A stretch of DNA of 9,633 bases from Aliarcobacter butzleri (GTDB lineage: Bacteria; Campylobacterota; Campylobacteria; Campylobacterales; Arcobacteraceae), in assembly GCA_012522985.1 (NCBI GenBank), contig JAAYJJ010000020.1, forward strand, positions 1 through 9,633. The letters are read 5' to 3'. The translations under genes were made by a program, and so were the position numbers. Each line of letters begins with the position of its first letter. Position 1 is the first letter of the stretch. Below, piece after piece: positions 1 through 7,081 of this stretch. Below the pieces are notes generated by a model. That model was given only the letters and a program-made list of their open reading frames with translations, did no database searches and was not told the origin of the DNA.

Positions 1-2
1 GA

Positions 3-467
3 ATAGTAGCCAAAGATGCTGTATGGTCTGTACTAGTTTTACTAAATAAAGAAGAAAAACAAGACTTTGAATCAAACACATCAAACATCCTAGCAGAGAT
101 TCTAAATATCAAAGGCCAAGTTGTTATAGGAGACAAAGCTTTAAAAATATACTATAAAAATGAAGAGAGTTTCATTGATCTTGCTCAAATATGGTATGAA
201 AAATATAATCTCTCTTTTGTATTTGCTAGATTTTGTTTTAACAAACATGGTAGATATTTCAAAACCTTAGCCAAAAACTTCTCAAACTCTAAGGTTAAAA
301 TACCAAATTATATACTTAAAAAAGAGTCACAAAAACTAGGACTTACTCCAAAACAAGTTCTTGATTATTTAGAGCAGATCAAATATAAAATAGGAATTAA
401 AGAGAAAAAATCATTAAAGCTTTTTTTTAGAAAAATAGATGAGAAAAAACTAAAAACTATCAAATAA
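3..467 (+). CDS. mqnA: Chorismate dehydratase MqnA (menaquinone, futalosine pathway), C-terminal part
   Basis: The frame is open from the left edge to TAA at 465-467 and gives 154 C-terminal residues; the 5' part lies outside the window. The fragment has the layout of the MqnA/MqnD periplasmic-binding-protein-like fold: a DAVWSVLVLL strand near its start, then VVIGDKAL at about residues 40-47, then DLAQIWYEKYNLSFVFARF at about 59-77, which corresponds to the family pattern of aspartate-leucine, tryptophan and (L/P)-F-V-F-A. The tail is lysine-rich. MqnA converts chorismate to 3-enolpyruvylbenzoate in the cytoplasm, the first step of the futalosine route that Campylobacterota use for menaquinone. 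uppP follows after 24 bp with no terminator, so the two are probably cotranscribed. MqnD is the main alternative; the GDKAL and VFA segments favour MqnA. The assignment comes from remembered family motifs. Confidence 0.78.
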   Translation: MVAKDAVWSVLVLLNKEEKQDFESNTSNILAEILNIKGQVVIGDKALKIYYKNEESFIDLAQIWYEKYNLSFVFARFCFNKHGRYFKTLAKNFSNSKVKIPNYILKKESQKLGLTPKQVLDYLEQIKYKIGIKEKKSLKLFFRKIDEKKLKTIK

Positions 468-478
468 AAAGATAAAAC

Positions 479-484
479 AAAGGA
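479..484 (+). promoter_or_regulatory. Shine-Dalgarno site deciding the TTG start of uppP
   Basis: AAAGGA ends 7 nt before the TTG at 492. No ATG in this frame precedes the EGFTEFLP motif, so this site is the main support for the TTG start. Confidence 0.6.
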
Positions 485-491
485 ATATATT

Positions 492-1259
492 TTGAGCATA
501 ATAGAATCTATTATTTTAGGTATAATTGAGGGGTTTACAGAGTTTTTACCTATCTCATCAACAGGACATTTAATAGTTGCTAGTGATCTACTAGGTATTG
601 AACAAACTGCTATGACATCGGCTTTTGAGATAATAATACAGTTTTCAGCTATTTTGGCTGTTATATTTAACTATAAAGATAAGTTTAGCTTAGAAAAACT
701 AGAACTTTGGAAAAAGATAGTTTTAGCATTTTTGCCTATAGGAGTAGTTGGATTTATCTTTGCAAAGAGTATAAAAGCTATGTTCTCACCTACTATTGTG
801 GCATTTGCTTTTATTGTAGGTGGAATAGTCTTTTTAGTAGTAGAAAAATATTACAAAAAAGAGGAGCATTTAATAGATGATGTTGAACAAGTCTCATATA
901 AACAAGCTTTTTATATAGGTTTAGCTCAAGTAGCTGCTTTGATCCCAGGGGCTAGTAGAGCAGGAGCTAGTATTATAGGTGCAATGCTTGTAGGTTTAAA
1001 TAGAAAAGCAAGTGCAGAGTTTTCATTTTTGTTAGCTTTGCCGGTTATGTGTGCTACAACAGGATATGATCTAGTAAAACATTATGATGAGTTTGTAGGG
1101 GCTAACTTAGTAGTATTACTAGTTGGATTTATCACATCTTTTGTAGTTGCATATCTTACAATGAAGCTTTTTATAGAGTTTTTATCTAGATTTACCTTTG
1201 TTGCTTTTGGAGTTTATAGAATACTTTTGGGACTATTGATACTCTTTTTTATTGTATAA
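492..1259 (+). CDS. uppP: Undecaprenyl-diphosphatase UppP (BacA family)
   Basis: This integral membrane phosphatase dephosphorylates undecaprenyl pyrophosphate, recycling the lipid carrier for peptidoglycan and surface polysaccharides; it also gives bacitracin resistance. The 255 residues are slightly short for the family (about 265-275). The first signature is E13-G-F-T-E17-FLPISSTGH26, holding the two glutamates and the histidine of the active site. The second is P152-G-A-S-R156 followed by AGAS, where the usual form is PGxSRSxxT. Six to eight hydrophobic segments span the protein. The start is TTG at 492, supported by AAAGGA at 479-484 about 7 nt upstream and by the usual short hydrophobic N-terminus leading into the first motif. 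It lies 24 bp after mqnA, and its last 11 bp overlap the 3' end of convergent murG. Confidence 0.95.
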   Translation: MSIIESIILGIIEGFTEFLPISSTGHLIVASDLLGIEQTAMTSAFEIIIQFSAILAVIFNYKDKFSLEKLELWKKIVLAFLPIGVVGFIFAKSIKAMFSPTIVAFAFIVGGIVFLVVEKYYKKEEHLIDDVEQVSYKQAFYIGLAQVAALIPGASRAGASIIGAMLVGLNRKASAEFSFLLALPVMCATTGYDLVKHYDEFVGANLVVLLVGFITSFVVAYLTMKLFIEFLSRFTFVAFGVYRILLGLLILFFIV

Positions 1260-2271
1260 TCTCTTTTATTATAGTAGTAGCTCCATTTGGTTCAATGCTT
1301 TTTTTAAGATTTTTGCTTAGATCCTCTATATTTAGCTTATCTAAGATATTAAAAAAAACTTGGATGTTTAGCTCATTTTCTCTTAGTACAAAGCCTAGGT
1401 TTTGCTCTTTTAGAAATAGAGCATTATGGTATTGATGATCAGATGCTGCATGAGGAAAAGGTACAAAAAGTGTAGGAAGATTGTTTGCACAAAGCTCCCA
1501 AAGTGTACTAGCTCCAGCACGACTTATAGCAAAATCTGCCTCTTTTATATATGATACTAGATCAGGTGTAAAATCAAAGACTTTAGCATCTATTTGTAGA
1601 GATTTATACTTATCTTTTATCTTTTCAAGCTCTATTTTACCACATTGGTGGATGATTTTAATCCCTCTTTGATCAAGCTCTTTAGCTAAATCTAGTGCAA
1701 AGGCATTGATTCCTCTAGCTCCTTGAGAACCACCTAAGAAGATAATAGTTTTGATCTCTTTTCTTACTCTTGAAGTTTGAAAAAAGATCTCATCTACAGG
1801 ATAATCAGATAAAAAATATCTTTTATCATAAGAGCTAAATAGTTTTTTTGCCCAAAAAGAGCTAAGGCGGTTTAATGCTCCCATTTTTGAGTTTTGTTCA
1901 TGGATATAGAGCTTAGTCTTAGAGCTAAATGTAGCAAAAACAGCAGGAGCTGCACTAAAACCACCTACACTTATTAGCTTTGTGATATTGTATTGTTTAA
2001 AAACTTTTCTTATATATAAAGAGGCCTTTAAGATTTGATATAAAGAGTCTATTTTTCCAAAAAAACCTTGATTTACAACACCTTTACTATCTAAGAAAAT
2101 AGTTTTTTCTATTTTGGGATAATTTTCAAACCAAGCTTTATCTTGACCTTTATTAGATCCTATATAGATCACTTTATATCCATCTTGAAATAAAATATCA
2201 ATAAAAGTCTTAGCAACCTTTAAATGTCCACCAGTTCCACCACCACTTATAGCAATATATTTATTATTCAT
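1249..2271 (-). CDS. murG: UDP-GlcNAc:lipid I N-acetylglucosaminyltransferase MurG
   Basis: MurG is a peripheral enzyme on the cytoplasmic face of the membrane. It adds GlcNAc to lipid I to give lipid II, the last intracellular step of peptidoglycan synthesis. The 340-residue GT28 protein is close to the usual length of about 355. The N-terminal domain opens with the glycine-rich loop GGGTGGH (G10-H16) and contains [10 protein letters not shown]. The C-terminal domain has [17 protein letters not shown] and the UDP-GlcNAc-binding stretch [20 protein letters not shown], followed by [14 protein letters not shown]. The ATG at 2269-2271 overlaps the end of ftsW by 8 bp, which implies translational coupling; the ribosome site is poor, with AGGG about 10 nt upstream. 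Its 3' end overlaps uppP convergently. Confidence 0.96.
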   Translation of the reverse strand: MNNKYIAISGGGTGGHLKVAKTFIDILFQDGYKVIYIGSNKGQDKAWFENYPKIEKTIFLDSKGVVNQGFFGKIDSLYQILKASLYIRKVFKQYNITKLISVGGFSAAPAVFATFSSKTKLYIHEQNSKMGALNRLSSFWAKKLFSSYDKRYFLSDYPVDEIFFQTSRVRKEIKTIIFLGGSQGARGINAFALDLAKELDQRGIKIIHQCGKIELEKIKDKYKSLQIDAKVFDFTPDLVSYIKEADFAISRAGASTLWELCANNLPTLFVPFPHAASDHQYHNALFLKEQNLGFVLRENELNIQVFFNILDKLNIEDLSKNLKKSIEPNGATTIIKEIIQ

Positions 2272-3487
2272 TATTTGTTGCCCTATTTGATATAGATAAA
2301 ACCAAACCTATAGAGATAGATATACCCAAAAGTGCACTTCCTCCATAGCTTAAAAAAGGAACAGCAATACCTTTGATTGGTATTATTCCAGAGATTCCAA
2401 AAGCATTTATTAAAAAAGAGATAGATATCATAAGCCCAATTCCTAAACAAAAAAGATGATAGATAGGATCTTTGACTCTAGTACTGATTCTAAAAATTCT
2501 CCAAATTGTTAAAACCATTAAAAAAACAATTCCAAAAAGTCCAAAAAATCCTACCTCTTCAGTAATACCAGCTAAAATAAAGTCTGTATGTACTTCACTT
2601 AAAAAACCAAGTTTTAAAAATCCCTCACCAATTCCAGTGCCACTAAGTCCACCATTTGCTATAGCATTTAGGGAGTGTCCTACTTGATATGGTTCTGGAA
2701 AATCTTTTACTCTTAGGTATTGATCAGCCCAAGAGGGTAAAAAGATCAAAACACCATCTTGAACACTACTCCACCAGCTTTGTACCCTAGCTACCCTTGT
2801 AGGGAAAAATACAATTAAAGACAAAAAGAGTCCAACTCCTATCATAATGAGGATTAAAAAAATCTTAAAACTTCTATTAGCAAATATCATCATAATAAAA
2901 AGAGTTAAGCCTAGTAACACTATATGTCCAAAATCTTTTTGTAAAAAGGCTATTAAAAATACAACTAAACCAAAAAACATAAAATATGGAATAAGTAATA
3001 AAAACTCATCTTTTAATTTTATTTTTTTAGGATGAGCTAATAGTTTTCTATGAAAAGACCAAGCAATAAAATAGATAAATCCTATCTTAAAAAACTCAAC
3101 AGGAGACAAAGAAAAGCCTGGGAGTTTTATCCATCTACTAGCTCCACCAGTTTCACTAACTAAAGAAGAAGGTAAAAAAGGCATAGCTATCATAATAATA
3201 ATAAATATAGAAAAAAGGGTAAATCCTATTTTTCTTACTATTTTATCTGGATTTAATCTAGATAAATACCACATTATAAAAATAGAAATACAAGCTATAG
3301 CAAGTTGTCGTTTAAAAAAATGAAACTGATCATACTCAAAATGCAAAACAGTATATGCTGATAGAGAGTAAGAGAAGATTACACCTATTGCCATAAGCAT
3401 AGAGGCAATCAAAAACAACAAATAATCTGGTTTGTTTGAAGTTTCAAAAAAAGAGTTATATTTTTCTTTAATTTTTTTTATTGTCAT
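2264..3487 (-). CDS. ftsW: SEDS-family septal peptidoglycan glycosyltransferase FtsW
   Basis: This is a 407-residue polytopic membrane protein with about ten hydrophobic segments. SEDS proteins polymerise lipid II into glycan strands together with a class B penicillin-binding protein. Hallmarks are ASRWIKLPGFSLSPVEFFK (116-134), QKDFGH (183-188, the place of the usual Q-P-D-x-G-T), GGLSGTGIGEGFLKLGF (279-295), VHTDFI with the likely catalytic D302, TEEVG (309-313) and IPIKGIAVPFLSYGGSALL (369-387). The KLGFLSEVHTDFI stretch, the direct overlap with murG and the divergent ftsI favour FtsW over its paralogue RodA. The start is ATG at 3485-3487. No convincing Shine-Dalgarno precedes it, which is common in very AT-rich genomes. 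Confidence 0.9.
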   Translation of the reverse strand: MTIKKIKEKYNSFFETSNKPDYLLFLIASMLMAIGVIFSYSLSAYTVLHFEYDQFHFFKRQLAIACISIFIMWYLSRLNPDKIVRKIGFTLFSIFIIIMIAMPFLPSSLVSETGGASRWIKLPGFSLSPVEFFKIGFIYFIAWSFHRKLLAHPKKIKLKDEFLLLIPYFMFFGLVVFLIAFLQKDFGHIVLLGLTLFIMMIFANRSFKIFLILIMIGVGLFLSLIVFFPTRVARVQSWWSSVQDGVLIFLPSWADQYLRVKDFPEPYQVGHSLNAIANGGLSGTGIGEGFLKLGFLSEVHTDFILAGITEEVGFFGLFGIVFLMVLTIWRIFRISTRVKDPIYHLFCLGIGLMISISFLINAFGISGIIPIKGIAVPFLSYGGSALLGISISIGLVLSISNRATNNE

Positions 3488-3568
3488 AGTTGAATTTTAT
3501 CATAATGTGACTTTAGATATAATATTAAAACAAAATATTGTAATGATTAATTTAACACAGAAGAGAGT
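3488..3568. promoter_or_regulatory. Divergent promoter region between ftsW and ftsI
   Basis: This 81 bp, highly AT-rich gap is the only space for promoters of both division genes. A perfect TATAAT on + at 3518-3523 could serve ftsI with a leader of about 40 nt. On the minus strand TATGAT (3499-3504) and the TATTAT-like complement of the same central block are candidates for ftsW; the first would leave almost no leader. No clear -35 boxes are present. Because the candidates are so close, the two directions may compete for polymerase. Confidence 0.5.
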
Positions 3569-5416
3569 ATGCAAGAAGAGTTACAACTTCAAAATAAAAC
3601 AAAAAAAACTGTAATAGTGTTTATGATTATATCTTTGCTAGTTTTTATTTTTTTGGTAGTGATTTTTTTTATAATCTATAATGAAAAAAGAAAGATCCCA
3701 AAAGAAGAGATTACTAGAAATGAGTTAGCTGTAAGAGGTGATATTATCAGTAGTGATAAGTTTACTTTAGCTACTTCAAAAAAGATTTATAAAGCTGATA
3801 TAGATACAAGATTTATAGATCCATTAAAACTTGAACTTTTCGTAAAACTATTTTCTATTTATAGTAAAATACCAGAACAAAATATATATCAAAAGTTAAA
3901 AAATCAAAAAAAAGCAGGTGCTTTAACACTATCATATGATATAGATTCAAAAACTGCAAAAGATCTTAAAGAGTTGGCATTTAAGTTAAGAAGATTGGGA
4001 GTTTTTAAGGCAAAAGAGCTAAATGGAAGCAAAACCTTAATAGGGCTTGATGTAGTAGAAATTGGCGAAGATAGAATCTATTCATATAAACAAACCCTAA
4101 CTCCAACTTTGGGATATATAACTAAAACCCTAGAAGATAACAAAAGAAGAGTAAATGGTGGTAAGGGAGTTGAGTTTTTTTATAATGATTTTTTAAATAA
4201 CTTTAAAGATGGCTTTTTAAAAGGCTCTAGAGATGTTTTGTCTTATATTTCATTTGATAAAAATAGTATTATTAAAGAAAGACTCGATGGTGCTACTGTT
4301 GAGCTTACTATTCCTTTAAAGCTTCAAAAACATATAGAGATGATTGTAGATAAACATCAAGAAAGATTATTGTCTCAAGAGATTATTGTGGTTATTATGG
4401 ATAATAATACAGGAGAGATTATGAGTATAGCCACAACAAATAGATATGATCCAAATAGTATAAAAACAGATGAATATGAAAAACTAAATATCAAAGCAAC
4501 AGAGTTTCCTTTTGAACCAGGGTCTGTTTTAAAGCCTATAGTTATATCTATGGTTATGGATAAAAATAGAGTCAAAATGAATGATCTTTTTAGTGCATAC
4601 AATAAAGGCTCTTTAAATAGTAGAGGACTCTATCCAAAAGGGGTTATGAAGATAGGAAGATTTACTATAAATGATGATCATCAATTTTCTAAACAGCTTA
4701 TAACAGTTGAGGATATAGTAACTTTTTCGAGTAATATAGGTACTTTACAAATAGCCCAAAGAATAAATGGTAGAGAGTATTATGAGGGTTTAATGAATTT
4801 TGGATTTAACAAACCAACAGGAATAGATCTACCTTTTGAAAAAAGTGGTATTATACCAAGTGTTGCAAGGCTTAGTGCAGGAGAGAGTAAAGGAGAAGAT
4901 AATATCTATAAAGCTACTGTATCATATGGACATGGTATGACTGCAACAGTTATGCAACTTATCAAAGCCTATAGTGCATTTTGCAACAATGGTAAAGTGA
5001 TTACTCCACAAATTATGAAATCTATTACTAGCTCTACAGGTGAAAAGTATAAAAATACAAAAAAAGAAGATATAGAGGTAATCTCACCAAAAACAGCCAA
5101 TATTATGAAAGATCTACTTATTAAAACAGTAGAAAAAGGAACAGGAAGTAGGGCATATATAGAAGGCTTAGAAATAGGTGGCAAAACAGGAACAGCAAAA
5201 ATGCCAGATGCTGGAAAATATACAAAAGAGTATATTAGTTCATTTTTTGGATTTGCCAATGATCATATGGGAAATAGCTACACTATAGGTGTAACTACAC
5301 TTAAACCAAAAGGAACAGCTTGGTATCACTATTATGCTTCAGAATCAGCAGTACCTGTTTTTAAAGATAGTATTCAAACATTGGTAAACCTAGGTTATCT
5401 AAAACCAAAAAACTAA
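3569..5416 (+). CDS. ftsI: Class B penicillin-binding protein, FtsI/PBP3-type septal transpeptidase
   Basis: This is a 615-residue D,D-transpeptidase that cross-links septal peptidoglycan and is a beta-lactam target. A short basic cytoplasmic tail is followed by one membrane anchor at about residues 14-37. The pedestal domain begins with RGDI (56-59), in a weak form of the usual R-G-x-I-x-D-R-x-G. The transpeptidase domain has the catalytic S319-V-L-K322 within FEPGSVLKP, S387-S-N389 and K539-T-G-T542. YGHGMTATVMQLIKAYSAFCNNG (453-475) resembles the FtsI/StoE/SpoVD class more than PBP2 of the elongasome. ATG at 3569 follows AGAAGAGAG. It is divergent from ftsW, its expected SEDS partner. Assignment to the transpeptidase family is nearly certain; the septal role is inferred. 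Confidence 0.86.
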   Translation: MQEELQLQNKTKKTVIVFMIISLLVFIFLVVIFFIIYNEKRKIPKEEITRNELAVRGDIISSDKFTLATSKKIYKADIDTRFIDPLKLELFVKLFSIYSKIPEQNIYQKLKNQKKAGALTLSYDIDSKTAKDLKELAFKLRRLGVFKAKELNGSKTLIGLDVVEIGEDRIYSYKQTLTPTLGYITKTLEDNKRRVNGGKGVEFFYNDFLNNFKDGFLKGSRDVLSYISFDKNSIIKERLDGATVELTIPLKLQKHIEMIVDKHQERLLSQEIIVVIMDNNTGEIMSIATTNRYDPNSIKTDEYEKLNIKATEFPFEPGSVLKPIVISMVMDKNRVKMNDLFSAYNKGSLNSRGLYPKGVMKIGRFTINDDHQFSKQLITVEDIVTFSSNIGTLQIAQRINGREYYEGLMNFGFNKPTGIDLPFEKSGIIPSVARLSAGESKGEDNIYKATVSYGHGMTATVMQLIKAYSAFCNNGKVITPQIMKSITSSTGEKYKNTKKEDIEVISPKTANIMKDLLIKTVEKGTGSRAYIEGLEIGGKTGTAKMPDAGKYTKEYISSFFGFANDHMGNSYTIGVTTLKPKGTAWYHYYASESAVPVFKDSIQTLVNLGYLKPKN

Positions 5417-5442
5417 TTTTTACTCTTTATCTAAAAGCTATA

Positions 5443-5448
5443 TATAAT
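5443..5448 (+). promoter_or_regulatory. Candidate -10 box upstream of the DUF3817 gene
   Basis: A perfect TATAAT lies in the 74 bp between ftsI and the DUF3817 gene, with a weak TTACTC (5420-5425) 17 bp upstream. It would give a leader of roughly 35-40 nt before the ATG at 5491. A second box, TACAAT, occurs at 5454-5459. Such boxes arise by chance in AT-rich DNA, so support is modest. Confidence 0.4.
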
Positions 5449-5480
5449 AGACTACAATACAGATTATTGAGATTTATTAT

Positions 5481-5484
5481 GGAG
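5481..5484 (+). promoter_or_regulatory. Shine-Dalgarno site deciding the start of the DUF3817 gene
   Basis: GGAG lies 6 nt before ATG at 5491. The in-frame ATG at 5479 and TTG at 5467 have no comparably placed site, so 5491 is preferred. Confidence 0.55.
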
Positions 5485-5490
5485 TGTGTT

Positions 5491-5796
5491 ATGTTTGAAA
5501 ATAGTTTTTCAAAATTTAGGCTAATAGCGTTTATGGAAGGAATATCTTATCTTTTATTGCTTTTTATAGCAATGCCTTTAAAATATTTTGCAGGAATGCC
5601 TATTTTTGTAAAAGTTGTAGGTATGGCTCATGGAGTATTGTTTATACTTTTTTTACTATATCTGTTTTTTGCATCCAAAGAAAAAAGCTGGAGTTTAGGA
5701 TTTAATACAATGGCATTTATTGCCTCTTTGGTACCTTTTGGTACGTTTGTTTTGGAGAAAAAACTAAAAGAGTGTGTAGTAACTATTGATAAATAG
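5491..5796 (+). CDS. DUF3817-family small integral membrane protein
   Basis: The product is 101 residues from ATG at 5491 (109 if the TTG at 5467 were used). It has three hydrophobic segments: about residues 10-28, 38-62 and 70-88. The family pattern is clear: an E-G-x-S-Y-L-L-L-L stretch near the N-terminus, then MPLKYFAGMP, then VGMAHGVLFILF, and near the C-terminus LVPFGTFVLEK. The conserved glycine, histidine and P-F-G-T-F positions fit DUF3817 (YdzA-like) proteins, whose function is unknown. It is probably in the cytoplasmic membrane. It follows ftsI by 74 bp on the same strand but has its own candidate promoter, so a role in division is not implied. Its last 14 bp overlap the end of the convergent glycosyltransferase gene. 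Confidence 0.85.
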   Translation: MFENSFSKFRLIAFMEGISYLLLLFIAMPLKYFAGMPIFVKVVGMAHGVLFILFLLYLFFASKEKSWSLGFNTMAFIASLVPFGTFVLEKKLKECVVTIDK

Positions 5797-6790
5797 TATT
5801 TAGTAGTTTAAGTACTTTTTTGGCTTTTAGGGATTTGTATTTTGAGTATTTATTAATAGTTAATAGCTCATTATCAAATCTCAAAAGGCTGAGGTTTCGT
5901 TTCTCTTCTTTTAGAATATATGCTTTTGTTGATTGATAATATTTAAGCCTTTTTTGGGCTAGCTCTTCATCACTAAAAATACTCACCGTAGGTATCAAAA
6001 ACATATCACTTATATGATAGGTAGATGTATCAGCAGTGATAATATAATCAGCTTGAGATATAATATATATAAAATCAAATAGTGATTTAGAGTATCTACT
6101 TAGATCAAAAAACTTATCATTTTCTATTTTATCTATCTTTAAGGCACTAACTATACTATAATCACTTATACTTATTAGCTCTTTTAGGAAACTATTTGCA
6201 ATATCTTTTGGGATACTTCTATCGGCTTTTGGAGTAAAGGGATGAAAAAGAACTATTTTTGATTGTTTTTTGATTTTATCTAGTTCATTTTTTAACTCTT
6301 GCGGAACTTGATAAAAACTCATATCATAATAGTTATATTTTAGATGTTGATCAGTTTTTGTTGAATCTATACCAAATTTATATAAATATGCGTCAATATA
6401 GTTTAGCTCTTTATAAAATGTAGTCTCATAAATCAAAGAGTTATCTATATAATAATCATACTCCATAAACTTATTAAGTTTTATACATAGAGGTAACACT
6501 TGATTTATAGTCGAATCTTTTTCCAAAAACTCTTTATCTCTTTTGTAGTATTGGTTTTGAGCACTTTCTAAAAGTAGATCTATTTTTATATTTTTATACT
6601 TCTTTTGTAAAACTTTATATAAGATTCTTAGAGCATTTAGTCCATTGATCATCTCACCTATATCTCTACCCACTCCACCAATAATAGCTATATTGATATC
6701 TTTTTTATTGACTTTTAGTTGAGTTTTTATATCTACAAAATCACTATTTTTATATAGTTCATCTTTATTAAAACTCTCTACACTATCCAA
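5783..6790 (-). CDS. GT9/heptosyltransferase-like glycosyltransferase, 5' end probably frameshifted
   Basis: The 335 residues from TTG at 6788-6790 resemble ADP-heptose:LPS heptosyltransferases (GT family 9, GT-B fold). An N-terminal Rossmann strand NIAIIGGVGRDIGE (33-46) is followed by a helix with NGLNALRIL. The C-terminal half has VLFHPFTPKADRSIP (180-194), corresponding to the family HPG...W segment, and SQADYIITADTSTYHISDMFLIPTVSIFS (245-273), corresponding to the usual D-T-G-x-x-H-x-A-x-A...P-T-x-x-x-F-G, here with D254 and H259. It probably transfers a sugar to a surface glycan; donor and acceptor cannot be read from sequence. The TTG has no Shine-Dalgarno, and the frame stays open upstream to the stop of the preceding gene, so the true start is probably ATG 6887 with a one-base slip. 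It is the last gene of the trhP operon. Confidence 0.75.
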   Translation of the reverse strand: MDSVESFNKDELYKNSDFVDIKTQLKVNKKDINIAIIGGVGRDIGEMINGLNALRILYKVLQKKYKNIKIDLLLESAQNQYYKRDKEFLEKDSTINQVLPLCIKLNKFMEYDYYIDNSLIYETTFYKELNYIDAYLYKFGIDSTKTDQHLKYNYYDMSFYQVPQELKNELDKIKKQSKIVLFHPFTPKADRSIPKDIANSFLKELISISDYSIVSALKIDKIENDKFFDLSRYSKSLFDFIYIISQADYIITADTSTYHISDMFLIPTVSIFSDEELAQKRLKYYQSTKAYILKEEKRNLSLLRFDNELLTINKYSKYKSLKAKKVLKLLNTIYQ

Positions 6791-6887
6791 AAAACTATAT
6801 GCTTTTTGCTTTTGTTTTTGGAGTAAAAACTCATTTTTATTACTTACTCCTAGCTCTATAGGAAAAGATTTTTTCTCTTAAATCCAT
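6791..6887 (-). other. Displaced 5' end of the glycosyltransferase gene, with A6 tract
   Basis: Reading upward from the TTG at 6790, the glycosyltransferase frame stays open to TAA at 6878-6880 without any ATG, GTG or TTG, and its codons (ATA, CTA, GGA, GTA, AAA) match the neighbours. An ATG at 6885-6887, overlapping the upstream gene's stop, opens a different frame (MDLREKIFSYRARSK) that stops at 6840-6842. The two frames are joined if one A is dropped from the minus-strand A6 tract at 6869-6874. This gives MDLREKSFPIELGVSNK and then the glycosyltransferase, 367 residues in all. The break could be a real mutation, a slippage switch or a base-calling error. Confidence 0.55.
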
Positions 6888-7081
6888 TTTTCATTGATTA
6901 CCATAGTTTTATAACTATCGCCAACGCTTTTAAATATCTCTTTTATAGCTTCAAAATCAAAAAAAGTACTTATATAGATATACTCCTCTTCATCTTTGTT
7001 TTTGTTCTCTTTATTTAAAACAACCAAAGAGTTATCAGCTATTTTGATATTGATATTTTGTGAAACTTTAAAAAATATCAT
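6878..7081 (-). CDS. Conserved-looking small hypothetical protein, coupled to trhP
   Basis: This 67-residue product is not recognised. It is hydrophilic, has no membrane segment or signal peptide, has an acidic-lysine stretch in the middle (NKENKNKDEEEYIYI) and ends in MVINEKWI. The predicted pattern is beta strands around a short linker and one helix (about residues 43-53, FEAIKEIFKSV), suggesting a small cytosolic fold. Its ATG (7079-7081) shares ATGA with the trhP stop codon, the typical arrangement of translationally coupled operon genes, and the downstream ATG at 6887 in turn overlaps its own stop. Position and codon use make it a likely real gene; the function is unknown. Confidence 0.68.
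   Translation of the reverse strand: MIFFKVSQNINIKIADNSLVVLNKENKNKDEEEYIYISTFFDFEAIKEIFKSVGDSYKTMVINEKWI

Noticed and set aside
2472..3035. Plus-strand open frames of 71 and 62 residues inside ftsW
   Set aside because: They are complement reads of membrane segments, with proline- and lysine-rich low-complexity sequence and no start signals.
4969..5259. Antisense 96-residue open frame inside ftsI
   Set aside because: It lies wholly opposite the transpeptidase domain with its KTGT motif, is hydrophobic through complement bias and has no ribosome site; it is a shadow.
3569..5416. Elongasome PBP2 (MrdA) instead of FtsI
   Set aside because: The YGHGMTATVMQL segment and neighbourhood with ftsW and murG fit FtsI better; kept only as a minor alternative.
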